Assembly (NCBI RefSeq): GCF_000377745.1
Contig: NZ_KB898706.1
Location: 1,082,249-1,146,248, forward strand
Reading direction: 5' to 3'
Source of the DNA: Gilvimarinus chinensis DSM 19667
GTDB lineage: Bacteria > Pseudomonadota > Gammaproteobacteria > Pseudomonadales > Cellvibrionaceae
DNA length: 64,000 nucleotides
Shown: positions 33,566 through 42,917 of the stretch, piece after piece
Layout of the letters: the number at the start of each line of letters is the position of its first letter
Numbering within the stretch: the first letter of the stretch is position 1
The notes under the pieces: model-generated
What the model was told of the DNA's origin: nothing
Databases searched by the model: none
The model's input: the letters and a program-made list of their open reading frames with translations, nothing else
Program-made: the position numbers and the translations under genes

Positions 33566-33595
33566 AAGTTGGGCCAAATTTATTTGGCCCAACTT
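33566..33595. terminator. Bidirectional terminator between DUF2909 and ctaE
   Basis: A perfect 13-base stem (33566-33578 with 33583-33595) with loop TTTA. The plus strand ends AAAAG after it and the minus strand has TTTT there, so it can end both convergent genes. Confidence 0.8.
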
Positions 33596-33602
33596 AAAAG
33601 CC

Positions 33603-34514
33603 TTAACCAAATACATACACCACAAAGAATAGGCCTACCCACACCACGTCCACAAAGTGCCAGTACCAGCTGGCCGCTTCAAAGCCGAAGTTATCATCGG
33701 GTTTAAAGTGACCTTTTAGCACCGAGCGCAGCCACATCACCAACAGCATAATGGTACCCATGGTCACGTGGGCGCCGTGAAAGCCTGTCAGCATAAAGAA
33801 GGTGGTGCCGTAAATACCGGACTGCAAGGTCAGGCCCAACTCGTGGTAGGCGTGAATATACTCTTCAGCCTGCAGGAACAAAAAGATAAAACCCAGCAAA
33901 ACAGTTACGCCCAGCATAATGTTGAACTGTTTGCGGTTGTTGTTTTTGATGGCAGTGTGAGCAAAGTGTACGGTGACACTGGAGCTTAACAACACAACGG
34001 TATTCCAAAACGGCAGCCAGCTAAACAAACCGCCAAAGCCCGGCCAGCTCATGGCGGCATCCGGCCCGACTTTCGTCGCGCCCTCGCCATTAGCGGCCAT
34101 ATCCGGTGTGGTCATTAGGGGCCATTCGTTAGCAAAGCCTGGCCACAAGAGTACGTTATCCACGCCATCGCCTTCACCGGCAAGCCAGGGCAGCGCCAGG
34201 GCGCGAATATAAAACAGCGCACCGAAGAAGGCGGCAAAGAACATCACCTCAGAGAAAATAAACCAGCCCATACCGATCACGTAGGAGCGTTTTAACTGCG
34301 GGCTGTTAAGACCCGCCATATTTTCGCTGATAACAATGCTGAACCAGTTCCACAACACCGCAGCAAAGGTTAAGCCGCCAGCAAAAAACAGCCAGGGGCC
34401 AGACGAATTGCCATTCATCCAATTGGCTGCACCAAATACCGTTAAAAACAAACCAAAGCTGGCAAAAATCGGCAGCTTGCTCTGTTCCGGTACGTAGTAG
34501 GTTCCTCCACTCAT
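33603..34514 (-). CDS. ctaE: Cytochrome c oxidase subunit III
   Basis: A 303-residue subunit III with seven membrane helices. Signs: GMGWFIFSEVMFFAAFFGALFY near 82-103, the pair of acidic-lipid sites in FLFLQAEEYIHAY near 215, and the closing GFHGAHVTMGTIML and WYWHFVDVVWVGLFFVVYVFG. It stabilises the aa3 oxidase and its proton uptake. An insert of about 45 residues (near 112-158, GEGDGVDNVLLWPGFANEW and following) between helices is longer than usual. The ATG has a weak AGGAAC region upstream. It is 42 bases after ctaG. Confidence 0.95.
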   Translation of the reverse strand: MSGGTYYVPEQSKLPIFASFGLFLTVFGAANWMNGNSSGPWLFFAGGLTFAAVLWNWFSIVISENMAGLNSPQLKRSYVIGMGWFIFSEVMFFAAFFGALFYIRALALPWLAGEGDGVDNVLLWPGFANEWPLMTTPDMAANGEGATKVGPDAAMSWPGFGGLFSWLPFWNTVVLLSSSVTVHFAHTAIKNNNRKQFNIMLGVTVLLGFIFLFLQAEEYIHAYHELGLTLQSGIYGTTFFMLTGFHGAHVTMGTIMLLVMWLRSVLKGHFKPDDNFGFEAASWYWHFVDVVWVGLFFVVYVFG

Positions 34515-34556
34515 AATCTACTCCCCGCGCAAAATGTTATTGTTCTGCGGTTAATG

Positions 34557-35132
34557 TTATTGGTCGGTAACGACCATGCTTAACAACTCTTCTTTGCTGA
34601 AGCGGTCGGTGACATCAAACAAGGTATAGCTAAGTGTCACCGTTTTGATGTGTTCGGGCAGATCCTGGTCGATGATGAAATACATCGGCAATTCTGCCTC
34701 GGTACCCGCCAACAGCGCCTGTTGGTTAAAACAAAAACATTCGGTTTTGTGAAAGTAACTGCTGGCCTTGTAGGGCGTAAGCGACGGAATGGCCTGGCCG
34801 ATCATATCTTTACCGGTGGTGTTTTTAACCCGGTAATTAATCCGTGTTTGCTCACCCGGGTGAACCGTGACGGTTTTTACCTCGGGGCCAAACTGCCAGG
34901 GCATGCCTGAGTTATTGGTGGCGACAAACTGCACTTTAATGTCGCGGCTGGTATCGACTACCGCATCTACCGCTTCGTACTTGTCACCTGTTTTGCCGTT
35001 TAATCCGGTAATCTCACAAAAGGCGTCGTACAGCGGCGGCATCACAAACAGGGCGAATAATAAAAACCCAAAGGATGTCACCGCCAGCTTTAGACTAAGC
35101 CTTTTTATCGGATCGGTTGGCAGTAACTTCAC
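34557..35132 (-). CDS. ctaG: CtaG/Cox11 copper chaperone for CuB
   Basis: A 191-residue Cox11-type protein. GTG 35132, with AGG eight bases ahead, is the likely start; a TTG at 35138 is in frame. An N-terminal membrane helix (about 10-32) is followed by the periplasmic immunoglobulin-like domain. The copper motif is ECFCFNQQ, with a second MPMYFIIDQDLP strand after it. It delivers copper to the CuB site of subunit I, and lies 30 bases after ctaD, in the order usual for alpha- and gammaproteobacteria. Confidence 0.93.
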   Translation of the reverse strand: MKLLPTDPIKRLSLKLAVTSFGFLLFALFVMPPLYDAFCEITGLNGKTGDKYEAVDAVVDTSRDIKVQFVATNNSGMPWQFGPEVKTVTVHPGEQTRINYRVKNTTGKDMIGQAIPSLTPYKASSYFHKTECFCFNQQALLAGTEAELPMYFIIDQDLPEHIKTVTLSYTLFDVTDRFSKEELLSMVVTDQ

Positions 35133-35162
35133 ACACAAAACCTATATAAGCTCACGAACAAT

Positions 35163-36722
35163 TCAATGAGACGATTTAAACTCCGGTGGCTCGCTAAAGG
35201 TGTGGTAAGGCGCCGGTGAGGGCACGGTCCACTCCAAGCCTTCGGGGTTTTCCCACACTTCGTCGGTGGCTTTTTTGCCGCCTACAATGGTGGCGATCAC
35301 GTTGTACAAAAACAGTACCTGCGCTGCACCAAACAAGAAGGCGCCCACGGAGGAAATCATATTCCAGTCGGCAAACATCATGTTGTAGTCGGGAATACGA
35401 CGGGGCATACCCGCCAAGCCCGAAAAGTGCATGGGGAAGAAAGTCACGTTAAGGCCGATAAACGCCAGCCAGAAATGCAGCTTGCCCATGGTCTCGTTGT
35501 ACATATTGCCGCACCACTTGGGCAGCCAGTAGTACACGCCCGCGGTGATGGAGAAAATAGCACCGGGCACCAGCACATAGTGGAAGTGCGCCACCACAAA
35601 GTAGGTATCGTGATACTGGAAGTCCGCCGGGGCGATGGCGAGCATCAAGCCCGAGAAGCCGCCGATGGTGAACAAAATTACAAAGGCAATAGAGAACAGC
35701 ATGGGGGTTTCAAAGGTCATGGCACCTTTGAACATAGTCGCCACCCAGTTGAACACTTTTACCCCGGTGGGCACGGCGATCAGCATGGTGGCCCACATAA
35801 AGAACAGCTCACCGGCAATGGGCAGACCCACGGTAAACATATGGTGCGCCCAGACCACAAAGCTTAAAAAGGCAATGGCGGCGGTGGCGTACACCATAGA
35901 CGCGTAACCAAACAGCGGCTTGCGTGCAAAGGTGGGAATGATCGCCGAGACAATACCAAAGGCCGGCAGAATCATGATGTACACCTCGGGATGACCGAAG
36001 AACCAGAACACATGCTGGAACAGAACCGGGTCACCGCCACCGGCGGCATCGAAGAAGCTGGTGCCAAAGTGAATGTCCATCAGCATCATGGTGACCACAC
36101 CCGCCAGTACCGGCATTACCGCAATCAGCAAAAAGGCGGTAATTAACCAGGTCCAGACGAACAGCGGCATTTTCATGTAGGTCATGCCGGGGGCGCGCAT
36201 ATTGACGATGGTGGCGATGATATTAATCGCCCCCATAATCGAGCTGGCACCCATAATGTGGATGGCAAAAATAAAGAAAGTCACCGACGGCGGGGCGTAG
36301 GTGGTGGACAGCGGTGCGTAGAAGGTCCAACCAAAGTTGGGGGCGCCGCCGTCCATAAACAGCGTGGACGAGAGCATTGCAAACGCAAACGGCAGAATCC
36401 AGAAACTCCAGTTATTCATGCGCGGCAGTGCCATATCCGGCGCGCCTATCTGCATGGGAATCATCCAGTTGGCCAAGCCCACAAACGCGGGCATAACCGC
36501 ACCGAACACCATCACCAAACCGTGCATGGTGGTCATCTGGTTAAAAAAGTTAGGGTCGACGATTTGCAGGCCGGGCTGGAACAGCTCGGCGCGAATCACC
36601 AGGGCGAAAATACCGCCCAGAAAAAACATGGCAAAACTAAACCACAGATACATGCTGCCAATATCTTTGTGGTTGGTGGTATACAACCAGCGCGTAATGC
36701 CTTTTGCGGGACCGTGAGCCAT
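35163..36722 (-). CDS. ctaD: Cytochrome c oxidase subunit I (aa3 type)
   Basis: A 519-residue subunit I of 12 helices. Catalytic sites seen: heme a His in TTMHGLVMVFG near 70, CuB His and cross-linked Tyr in WFFGHPEVYIMILP near 240-255, HH pair in VWAHHMFTVG near 290, and the heme His pair in YFVVAHFHYVLVPG near 375. It is the oxygen-reducing, proton-pumping subunit. The ATG is 11 bases after the ctaC stop, preceded by GGAGG. It is transcribed with ctaC, ctaG and ctaE. Confidence 0.98.
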   Translation of the reverse strand: MAHGPAKGITRWLYTTNHKDIGSMYLWFSFAMFFLGGIFALVIRAELFQPGLQIVDPNFFNQMTTMHGLVMVFGAVMPAFVGLANWMIPMQIGAPDMALPRMNNWSFWILPFAFAMLSSTLFMDGGAPNFGWTFYAPLSTTYAPPSVTFFIFAIHIMGASSIMGAINIIATIVNMRAPGMTYMKMPLFVWTWLITAFLLIAVMPVLAGVVTMMLMDIHFGTSFFDAAGGGDPVLFQHVFWFFGHPEVYIMILPAFGIVSAIIPTFARKPLFGYASMVYATAAIAFLSFVVWAHHMFTVGLPIAGELFFMWATMLIAVPTGVKVFNWVATMFKGAMTFETPMLFSIAFVILFTIGGFSGLMLAIAPADFQYHDTYFVVAHFHYVLVPGAIFSITAGVYYWLPKWCGNMYNETMGKLHFWLAFIGLNVTFFPMHFSGLAGMPRRIPDYNMMFADWNMISSVGAFLFGAAQVLFLYNVIATIVGGKKATDEVWENPEGLEWTVPSPAPYHTFSEPPEFKSSH

Positions 36723-36733
36723 TGTCTACCTCC

Positions 36734-37876
36734 TTATTTGCCCTGTTTATGGTTATAAATATCGAGCGGTTGAGCCAAATCGCCCATGTTGTTACCCCAA
36801 GCGTTACGCTCGTAGGTCACCACGGCGGCGATATCGACTTCAGACAATTGCTCACCAAATGCCTGCATAGCGGTACCCGGTACACCGTTTACCACTACGT
36901 CTATGTGATCTTGAATGGGCCCTACCGCAATGCCCTCTTTCAGGCTGGGGAAGGTGCCCGGCAGGCCCTCACCATTGGCCTGGTGACAGGCGGCGCAGGA
37001 GCGGTTGTACACCTCTTCACCCTGGGCGTAAAGCTCGTCAAAGGTAAAGGTTTTTTCGGTCAACTCGGCAAGCGCAGCGGCGGCGGCTTTTTTCTCGTCC
37101 AGCCAGGCGCGGTATTCCTCTTGGGTTTTGGCCTCCACCACAATGGGCATAAAGCCGTGGTCTTTACCACACAGCTCGGCGCACTGGCCGCGATAGGTGC
37201 CGGGCTCTTCAATAATCGCCCAGGAGTCGTTGGTAAAACCGGGAATCGCATCGCGCTTAACGCCGAAGTCGGGTACCCACCAATTGTGAATCACATCGTT
37301 GGCGGTGACGATAAAGCGGATTTTTTTACCCACGGGCAATACCAGGGGTTCATCCACTTCCAACAGATAATTGGGGTTTTTCTCGGCAAAGCCTTCAATT
37401 TCGTCGCGCGGGGTAGAGAGGTTACTGAAGAAGCTGACGTCTTCACCCAGAATTTCGTACTTCCAGCGCCACTGATAGCCGGTAATTAATACATCGACTT
37501 CGGATTCGCGAGTGTCGTACAAATTAATAAGGGATTTGGAGGCGGGAATGCCCATCAGCACCAGGATTAAAATCGGGATGGCGGTCCAGGTTAACTCGAG
37601 CCAGGTGCTCTCGTGAAAGTTGGCCGGTTTTACGCCGCGGGATTTTCTGTGCAGGAACATGCTGACAAACATGATGCCGAACACCACGACCCCGATACCG
37701 ACACACCACCAGAACATCTGCATATGCAGGCCGTGGATGTCTTGACTGACCGGCGTCACCCCCCGGGTCATATTGAACTTCAACGACTCAGTTTCGTCTG
37801 CCAGAGCCAGTTGACTCGTGAGCAGCACTGCGAAACCGAGCATACGGGCACAGAGCCCACCTGCTGCTTTCAACAT
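36734..37876 (-). CDS. ctaC: Cytochrome c oxidase subunit II with heme c domain
   Basis: A 380-residue subunit II. Signal peptide at about 1-26; two membrane helices (about 52-72 and 92-112); the CuA domain with GYQWRWKYE near 130 and the ligand set in CAELCGKDHGFM near 232-243. A C-terminal cytochrome c domain follows (CAACH near 293, then a Met ligand region), making this a caa3-like subunit II. Such fusion tails can accept electrons from soluble cytochrome c directly. It is first in the oxidase operon; GGAG is placed upstream of the ATG. Confidence 0.97.
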   Translation of the reverse strand: MLKAAGGLCARMLGFAVLLTSQLALADETESLKFNMTRGVTPVSQDIHGLHMQMFWWCVGIGVVVFGIMFVSMFLHRKSRGVKPANFHESTWLELTWTAIPILILVLMGIPASKSLINLYDTRESEVDVLITGYQWRWKYEILGEDVSFFSNLSTPRDEIEGFAEKNPNYLLEVDEPLVLPVGKKIRFIVTANDVIHNWWVPDFGVKRDAIPGFTNDSWAIIEEPGTYRGQCAELCGKDHGFMPIVVEAKTQEEYRAWLDEKKAAAAALAELTEKTFTFDELYAQGEEVYNRSCAACHQANGEGLPGTFPSLKEGIAVGPIQDHIDVVVNGVPGTAMQAFGEQLSEVDIAAVVTYERNAWGNNMGDLAQPLDIYNHKQGK

Positions 37877-38212
37877 TGCCCATCTTCTCCGTTAGTGGTT
37901 TCGTTATGATTATTGTTAGGAAGAGCACGATACCTTCTGGCTCACCTTTATTTTTTAGTTGCGCCGCCTGGCCTTGGCACTTATCGTGCCGCCAAATTAC
38001 TGCCACAAAACACCCACGCAAAGTTATCGCCACTTTGTTACAACGAGTGGGATTCGCTTTGTGAGTTTATTAGTACCAGCGAAAAGTGCGGAAGGGTACG
38101 ACAAATAAACTGCGGCAAATCGTCGCAACTACAGGCGATAATGTGGCCATAGGGCAACAAAAAAGTCAAACAATTTATCGTCAATTCGTTCACCAGCCAG
38201 ACAAATTGCACA
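37877..38212. other. Divergent promoter region, cox operon and MATE gene
   Basis: About 336 bases between divergent genes. Several short overlapping frames occur but none looks coding. It should hold the cox promoter and the start of the MATE transcript. Polyproline-like GC islands and a short CAGGCGATAATG segment (38131-38142) are visible; I cannot fix promoter boxes. Confidence 0.3.
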
Positions 38213-39571
38213 ATGAAAACTCTACTTAAGATCACATCAATTCACCGTTGGCAGCACTACCACCGCGGTGTTTGGCCGCTGGTGTGGCCGATTTTACTGA
38301 GCAATTTATCGGTGCCTTTGTTGGGTGCGGTGGACACCGCCATTCTTGGTCACCTGCCCGAGGCCAGGTTTTTAGGTGCGGTTGCACTCGGCAGTAGCAT
38401 CATCACTATGCTGTTTTGGTCGCTGGGTTTTTTACGTATGGGCACGACCAGTTTGGTTTCACGGGCGGTAGGCGGGCACAATTTTGATGAGTCTGTTGCG
38501 CTGTGGTTGCGCTCGGCCGTGCTGGCTTTTTTATTGTCGGTTCTCGTGATCGGGCTTGGCCAATGGCTGGTGCCCGTTGCCCTCAAACTGATGGCACCGG
38601 CCACGGACATCAGTCCGCTAGCCGCCAGCTACTGCCAAATTCGCCTGCTAAGCGCCCCCGCCACGTTACTCAATTACACCCTGATTGGCTGGTTTATTGG
38701 CCAACAGGACACCCGCCGCCCGCTGTTGATTTTGGTGTTTACCAATGCACTCAATATTGTTTTAGACCTAGCGTTTATTTTGGGGATGGGACTCAATAGC
38801 GATGGCGCTGCCTGGGCGAGTGTGTGTGCCGAATACTCTGCCGCCCTCTTGGGTCTTGCCCTATTCGCGCATAAATTAAGACAATTGCCACTGGCGGCTC
38901 GATTGGCTCAGCAACTGCAAAAACTAACGCAGTTACCTGCGTATTTGCCACTTTTAACGGTTAATCGGCACCTTTTCGTGCGCACTGCCTGCCTGCTCGG
39001 GGTGTTTCTGTTCTTCACCGCTCAAGGCGCGCGCACCGGCACCCATGTGGTGGCAGCCAACGCCATTTTACTGCAATTGTTGCTGCTCACCTCACACGCG
39101 CTAGACGGCTTTGCCCACGCCGCCGAAGCATTGTGCGGCAAAGCCACCGGAGAGCAAAACCGCATCGAGTTTTTGCGTGTGTGCGGTGCCACAACCTCAA
39201 TGGCGCTTGCTACTGCCCTGGGTATAAGTCTGACGTTCGTCTTGGGGAAATCGATATGGCTAGACTTGTTTACGGCGATTGAGCCTGTCTTAGCGGAGGC
39301 CTCCCGCCAATTTAACTGGGTCATTGCACTGCCCCTTTTGACTATTTGGGCCTACCAGTTAGACGGCATTTTTTTAGGGGCCGGTCTGACTCGCGCTATG
39401 CAGTACACCATGCTGAGCTGTACGTTGGCTGTGTTTTTTCCCCTTTGGTACTTCAGTCAAAGCTGGGGTAACACCGGCTTATGGTTTGCGTTTTGCGGTT
39501 TTAATTTTGCACGCAGTATCGCTATGGGGTGGGTATTCAAACGCTATCTGCACCTTAGTCAGGTTGGCTAA
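38213..39571 (+). CDS. MATE family efflux pump, DinF branch
   Basis: A 452-residue, 12-helix MATE transporter. Conserved pieces: ILLSNLSVPLLGAVDTAILGHL near 25-46 and RMGTTSLVSRAVGGHNFDES near 80-100, and in the second half GFAHAAEALCGKATGE near 305. It exports cationic drugs or other toxic compounds in exchange for H+ or Na+. The order of the charged residues in helix 1 and the length fit DinF-like members. It is monocistronic, ended by the stem at 39572. Confidence 0.92.
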   Translation: MKTLLKITSIHRWQHYHRGVWPLVWPILLSNLSVPLLGAVDTAILGHLPEARFLGAVALGSSIITMLFWSLGFLRMGTTSLVSRAVGGHNFDESVALWLRSAVLAFLLSVLVIGLGQWLVPVALKLMAPATDISPLAASYCQIRLLSAPATLLNYTLIGWFIGQQDTRRPLLILVFTNALNIVLDLAFILGMGLNSDGAAWASVCAEYSAALLGLALFAHKLRQLPLAARLAQQLQKLTQLPAYLPLLTVNRHLFVRTACLLGVFLFFTAQGARTGTHVVAANAILLQLLLLTSHALDGFAHAAEALCGKATGEQNRIEFLRVCGATTSMALATALGISLTFVLGKSIWLDLFTAIEPVLAEASRQFNWVIALPLLTIWAYQLDGIFLGAGLTRAMQYTMLSCTLAVFFPLWYFSQSWGNTGLWFAFCGFNFARSIAMGWVFKRYLHLSQVG

Positions 39572-39606
39572 AAAAGGGGTGGTTAACGCACTGCACAGCC
39601 CCTTTT
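39572..39606 (+). terminator. Terminator after the MATE gene
   Basis: An eight-base stem AAAAGGGG/CCCCTTTT (39572-39579, 39599-39606) starts directly after the stop. The arm itself supplies the T-run. Confidence 0.6.
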
Positions 39607-39652
39607 ACAGGCGCGATAAGGCTTCTTGCCAAACCAACTAAGAAAAGCTCGC

Positions 39653-39673
39653 ACCTGGCACCTGCTGCCAGGT
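39653..39673. other. Perfect eight-base hairpin
   Basis: Stem ACCTGGCA/TGCCAGGT with a five-base loop, about 110 bases before the next start. It could be a leader structure or a second terminator stem. Confidence 0.4.
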
Positions 39674-39782
39674 CAATAACGATCTTTACAATTTTTCCAG
39701 TGCCATTCCCTTGCAAAGCTGGGCTTTTATATTATTTTTTCAGTTAACTAAGCGATATCCCGTCAAATTCCAGGGTAGGTTC

Positions 39783-40502
39783 ATGCAGTTACGGGTCAAA
39801 ACCAAACCTTATACCGAGACTATTGTGAACCCGGCCACTTACGAACCTGTACCTTTTGTCGACCGTATTGAGGCTATCCGCCAGCTCATAGACGGTGCAG
39901 CACAAGCCGAATCTGAGACGATTTCACTGGTGGATCGCCTGCACCTACGCCATCCTCAATTACACAGTGCCATTCACCTGGAAAGCGACACCGCCCCCCT
40001 GCTGCTGGCAGACTTTGTAGTGCGCTACATAGAGCATGTGCCCGACTTTATCGAGGCCATCCATGCCATTGCAAATGAGGCTGATATCTCCAGCGGAGTT
40101 GAACCATTGCTGGACATCGCGATTGATTACTTTCTCAGCCCACCTGATTTACTCAAAGGTCACAGCGCCATGGAGTCGCTGCTGGGTGAGGCCTACCTCG
40201 CGCATCGCCTGCTTGAGGAAATAAACGACCGCTTTATCGGTCTCGGTGGCGCACCGCTGGTGCCTATGGATATGACCCGCGCCAACCTGATCGCACACGA
40301 ACTGATTGGTGAGCCTTTTGCCAATGAACTGGACCAGGCAGTGCTGTTTTCAGCGGATTTATTACTTACGGAATACAACTTTAAAGGTGAGGCTTTTGAG
40401 CGGTTTTTTTGCAAACACCGAGAACAGGGGTGGTCAGTAGAGCTGTCGCGCTGGCCCTGCCTGGCGGCAGACCGCGCGATTTTTCTGAATTTTGAACGCT
40501 AG
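39783..40502 (+). CDS. Conserved protein of unknown family
   Basis: A 239-residue soluble, acidic, mostly helical protein. ATG 39783 is chosen (AGGGTAGG about six bases ahead); the frame also opens at 39711. No signal peptide or membrane segment. Visible marks: VDRLHLRHPQLHSAIHLESD near 45, an FIEAIHAIANEADIS helix, a SAMESLLGEAYLAHRLLEEINDRF helix near 128-150, and PLVPMDMTRANLIAHELIGEPFANELDQA near 160-190. I recognise no family and no active site. It converges on the yheV-prlC operon. Confidence 0.6.
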   Translation: MQLRVKTKPYTETIVNPATYEPVPFVDRIEAIRQLIDGAAQAESETISLVDRLHLRHPQLHSAIHLESDTAPLLLADFVVRYIEHVPDFIEAIHAIANEADISSGVEPLLDIAIDYFLSPPDLLKGHSAMESLLGEAYLAHRLLEEINDRFIGLGGAPLVPMDMTRANLIAHELIGEPFANELDQAVLFSADLLLTEYNFKGEAFERFFCKHREQGWSVELSRWPCLAADRAIFLNFER

Positions 40503-40506
40503 CGAA

Positions 40507-40755
40507 TTAGTTTTCCTGCGTGTTAATCGGTAGGATTTTAACCACATCCTCATCGATTTCTGTTTTTGCCTGATTCACCCTGGTCGGTAACTCACGGCTA
40601 TTGCCGGGAAAGTGCAGCTCATCCAAAAAGCCACACTCGACACATTCGCGGTAGTCTTTGTCGTCTTTGCTGTAGACCTTAATTCGATCCATGGCCTCAC
40701 AACGCGGGCAAACGGCCCCGGCCAAAAACCGGGGCGTGGTGCTGTAAACGCTCAC
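40507..40755 (-). CDS. yheV: YheV-like zinc-ribbon protein
   Basis: An 82-residue protein starting at GTG that overlaps the prlC stop by four bases (GTGA), so it is translationally coupled. It has a four-Cys zinc ribbon (VCPRCEAMDRI...CVECGF) and a C-terminal tail of acidic and Val/Ile residues, the YheV/DUF2387 pattern. Placing downstream of prlC is usual in gammaproteobacteria. It probably binds a metal; no role is proven. Confidence 0.85.
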   Translation of the reverse strand: MSVYSTTPRFLAGAVCPRCEAMDRIKVYSKDDKDYRECVECGFLDELHFPGNSRELPTRVNQAKTEIDEDVVKILPINTQEN

Positions 40756-42842
40756 GAGGCCTCCTCAAGCAAGCCACTGTGGCGCAGCAACGGTTCGATG
40801 GAGGGCTCACGGCCGCGAAAACTCACAAACAAATGCATGGGCTCGCGCGAGCCACCGCGCTGTAAAATTTCCTGCAAAAAGCGAGTGCCGGTTTGCGGGT
40901 TAAAAATTCCCTCTTCTTCAAACGCCGAGAAAGCATCCGCCGACAGCACCTCGGCCCATTTGTAACTGTAATAACCGGCCGCATAACCGCCAGCAAAAAT
41001 ATGACTGAAGCCATTTTCAAAGCGGTTAAACTCAGGCTGCGGCACAACCGCCACCTCGCGACGCACTTCGTTGATTAACTCCGTTGCAGCCACCGGATGC
41101 TCGGGGTTGTACTCGGCATGCAGCCGGAAATCAAACAGCGAAAACTCCAGCTGCCGCATCATTTGCATGCCCGATTGAAAGTTTTTCGCCGCCAGCATTT
41201 TATCCAGCAAATCTTTGGGCAGTGGCTCGCCGGTTTCGTAATGGCTGGAAATCAAGCCTATGACTTCCTCTTGCCAGCACCAGTTTTCCAGAAACTGGCT
41301 CGGCAGCTCTACCGCATCCCAGGCCACACCGTTGATGCCGCTGACCGCCGCGATATCGATTTGCGTCAGCATGTGATGCAAGCCGTGACCAAACTCATGG
41401 AATAACGTGGTGACCTCATCGTGGGTTAACAGCGAAGGCGTATCGCCCACGGGCGGGGTGAAATTACAGGTTAAAAAGGCCACTGGCTGCTGCAGGCCAT
41501 CTTGAGTTTGACGGCGCACCCGGCAATCGGCCATCCACGCACCACCGCGTTTGTGCTCGCGGGCGAACAAATCCAGGTAGAAGCTGGCGACTTGCTGACC
41601 GTCTTTATAAATCTGGTAAAAGCGCACGTCCGGGTGCCATGAGTCGAAACTCGCCACGGGCAGAATATCAATGCCGAACAAGCGCCCCACCACCTCGAAC
41701 ATACCGCTGATGACCTTTTCGGCGGGAAAGTAAGGGCGCAGCGCCTCTTGGGAAATATCGTATTTTTGCTGCCGTAGTTGCTCGCTGTAGTACGCCAGAT
41801 CCCAGGCCTGAATATCCGTGCAGCCCTGTTCGGCGGCATAGGCCTTCAGCTCGGCGAAGTCCGCCTCGGCCTGAGGCTTGGATTTTTCTGCCAGCTCCTG
41901 CAAAAAGCCCAGTACCTGCGCGGGTGATTCGGCCATCTTCGTGGCCAGCGAACGCTCGGCGTAGTTGTTAAAACCCAGCAGTTTGGCCAGCTCGTGGCGC
42001 AGTGCCAGAGTCTCGGCAATCAAGCCGGTGTTATCCCACTCGGCGGCGCTGGAGCCATCGGCTTTAAGCCCCAGGCTGGAGGCGCGAGTCACGAAAGCGC
42101 GGTACAGCTCTTCACGCAGGTCGCGGTCCTCGGCGTACATCATCACTGCCAAGTAAGAGGGGAAGTCCAGGGTGATCACATAGCCACCCAGCGGCTGGCC
42201 ATTGTCGTGTTTTTTCTGCTCTCCGGCCTGTTTGGCCTGTGCCAGCGCCGATTCGGGCAGACCCGCCAAGGGTTCGGCAGAATCGAAATGCTTGTACCAG
42301 GCGCCGGTGGCATCCAGCACGTTGTTGGAAAAGGTGGTCGAAAGCTCACTCAGGCGCTTCACAATATCGCCGTAGCGTTTTTTGTCGTCACCCTCCAAAG
42401 CCACACCACCTAATTTAAAATCGCGCAACGCGTTGTCCACCACCTTTTTTTGCGTGGTGGATAACTGCTGATACTCAGGGCTGTCTGCCAGTGCTTGATA
42501 GGCCTGATACAGCTCGCGGTTTTGCGACACCTCGGTGCTGTATTCAGTTAACAGCGCGATGCTGGCATTGTAGGCATCGCGCAGCTCAGGGTTATTGGCC
42601 ACGGCGTTCAGATGGCTGACCGGAGAGAAAGCGCGCTCAAGCTTGTCGTCTTCGGCTTCCAGAGGCGCTACCAGGTTGTCCCAGGTAGGGTGTTCAAGAC
42701 CCGCCAGCAGCTCGTTCAGATGCACTCGCCCCTCGTCGATCAGCTGGCGTACCGCCGGCTCCACATGTTCGGGTTTAATTTGGCTAAACGGCGGCAGGGC
42801 CGCGTCGGTTAACAGTGGATTGGCTGCGGTTTGGTCGGTCAT
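40752..42842 (-). CDS. prlC: Oligopeptidase A
   Basis: A 696-residue M3 metallopeptidase. ATG 42842 is chosen since GGAGGAAG lies directly ahead; the longer frame to 42935 would overlap the divergent carbonic anhydrase start. The zinc site is HEFGH at 482-486 (TTLFHEFGHGLHHML), with the third ligand Glu about 25 residues on in AWDAVELPSQFLENW. It degrades cleaved signal peptides and short peptides in the cytosol. It heads an operon with yheV. Promoter space is shared with the divergent gene at 42918, about 75 bases away. Confidence 0.96.
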   Translation of the reverse strand: MTDQTAANPLLTDAALPPFSQIKPEHVEPAVRQLIDEGRVHLNELLAGLEHPTWDNLVAPLEAEDDKLERAFSPVSHLNAVANNPELRDAYNASIALLTEYSTEVSQNRELYQAYQALADSPEYQQLSTTQKKVVDNALRDFKLGGVALEGDDKKRYGDIVKRLSELSTTFSNNVLDATGAWYKHFDSAEPLAGLPESALAQAKQAGEQKKHDNGQPLGGYVITLDFPSYLAVMMYAEDRDLREELYRAFVTRASSLGLKADGSSAAEWDNTGLIAETLALRHELAKLLGFNNYAERSLATKMAESPAQVLGFLQELAEKSKPQAEADFAELKAYAAEQGCTDIQAWDLAYYSEQLRQQKYDISQEALRPYFPAEKVISGMFEVVGRLFGIDILPVASFDSWHPDVRFYQIYKDGQQVASFYLDLFAREHKRGGAWMADCRVRRQTQDGLQQPVAFLTCNFTPPVGDTPSLLTHDEVTTLFHEFGHGLHHMLTQIDIAAVSGINGVAWDAVELPSQFLENWCWQEEVIGLISSHYETGEPLPKDLLDKMLAAKNFQSGMQMMRQLEFSLFDFRLHAEYNPEHPVAATELINEVRREVAVVPQPEFNRFENGFSHIFAGGYAAGYYSYKWAEVLSADAFSAFEEEGIFNPQTGTRFLQEILQRGGSREPMHLFVSFRGREPSIEPLLRHSGLLEEAS

Positions 42843-42917
42843 TCTTCCTCCGGTTGGGACAGCTCTGAGTCTTGGGTATGATACACCGCTTAACTGACTT
42901 GGCGACGAGGTATCCCC

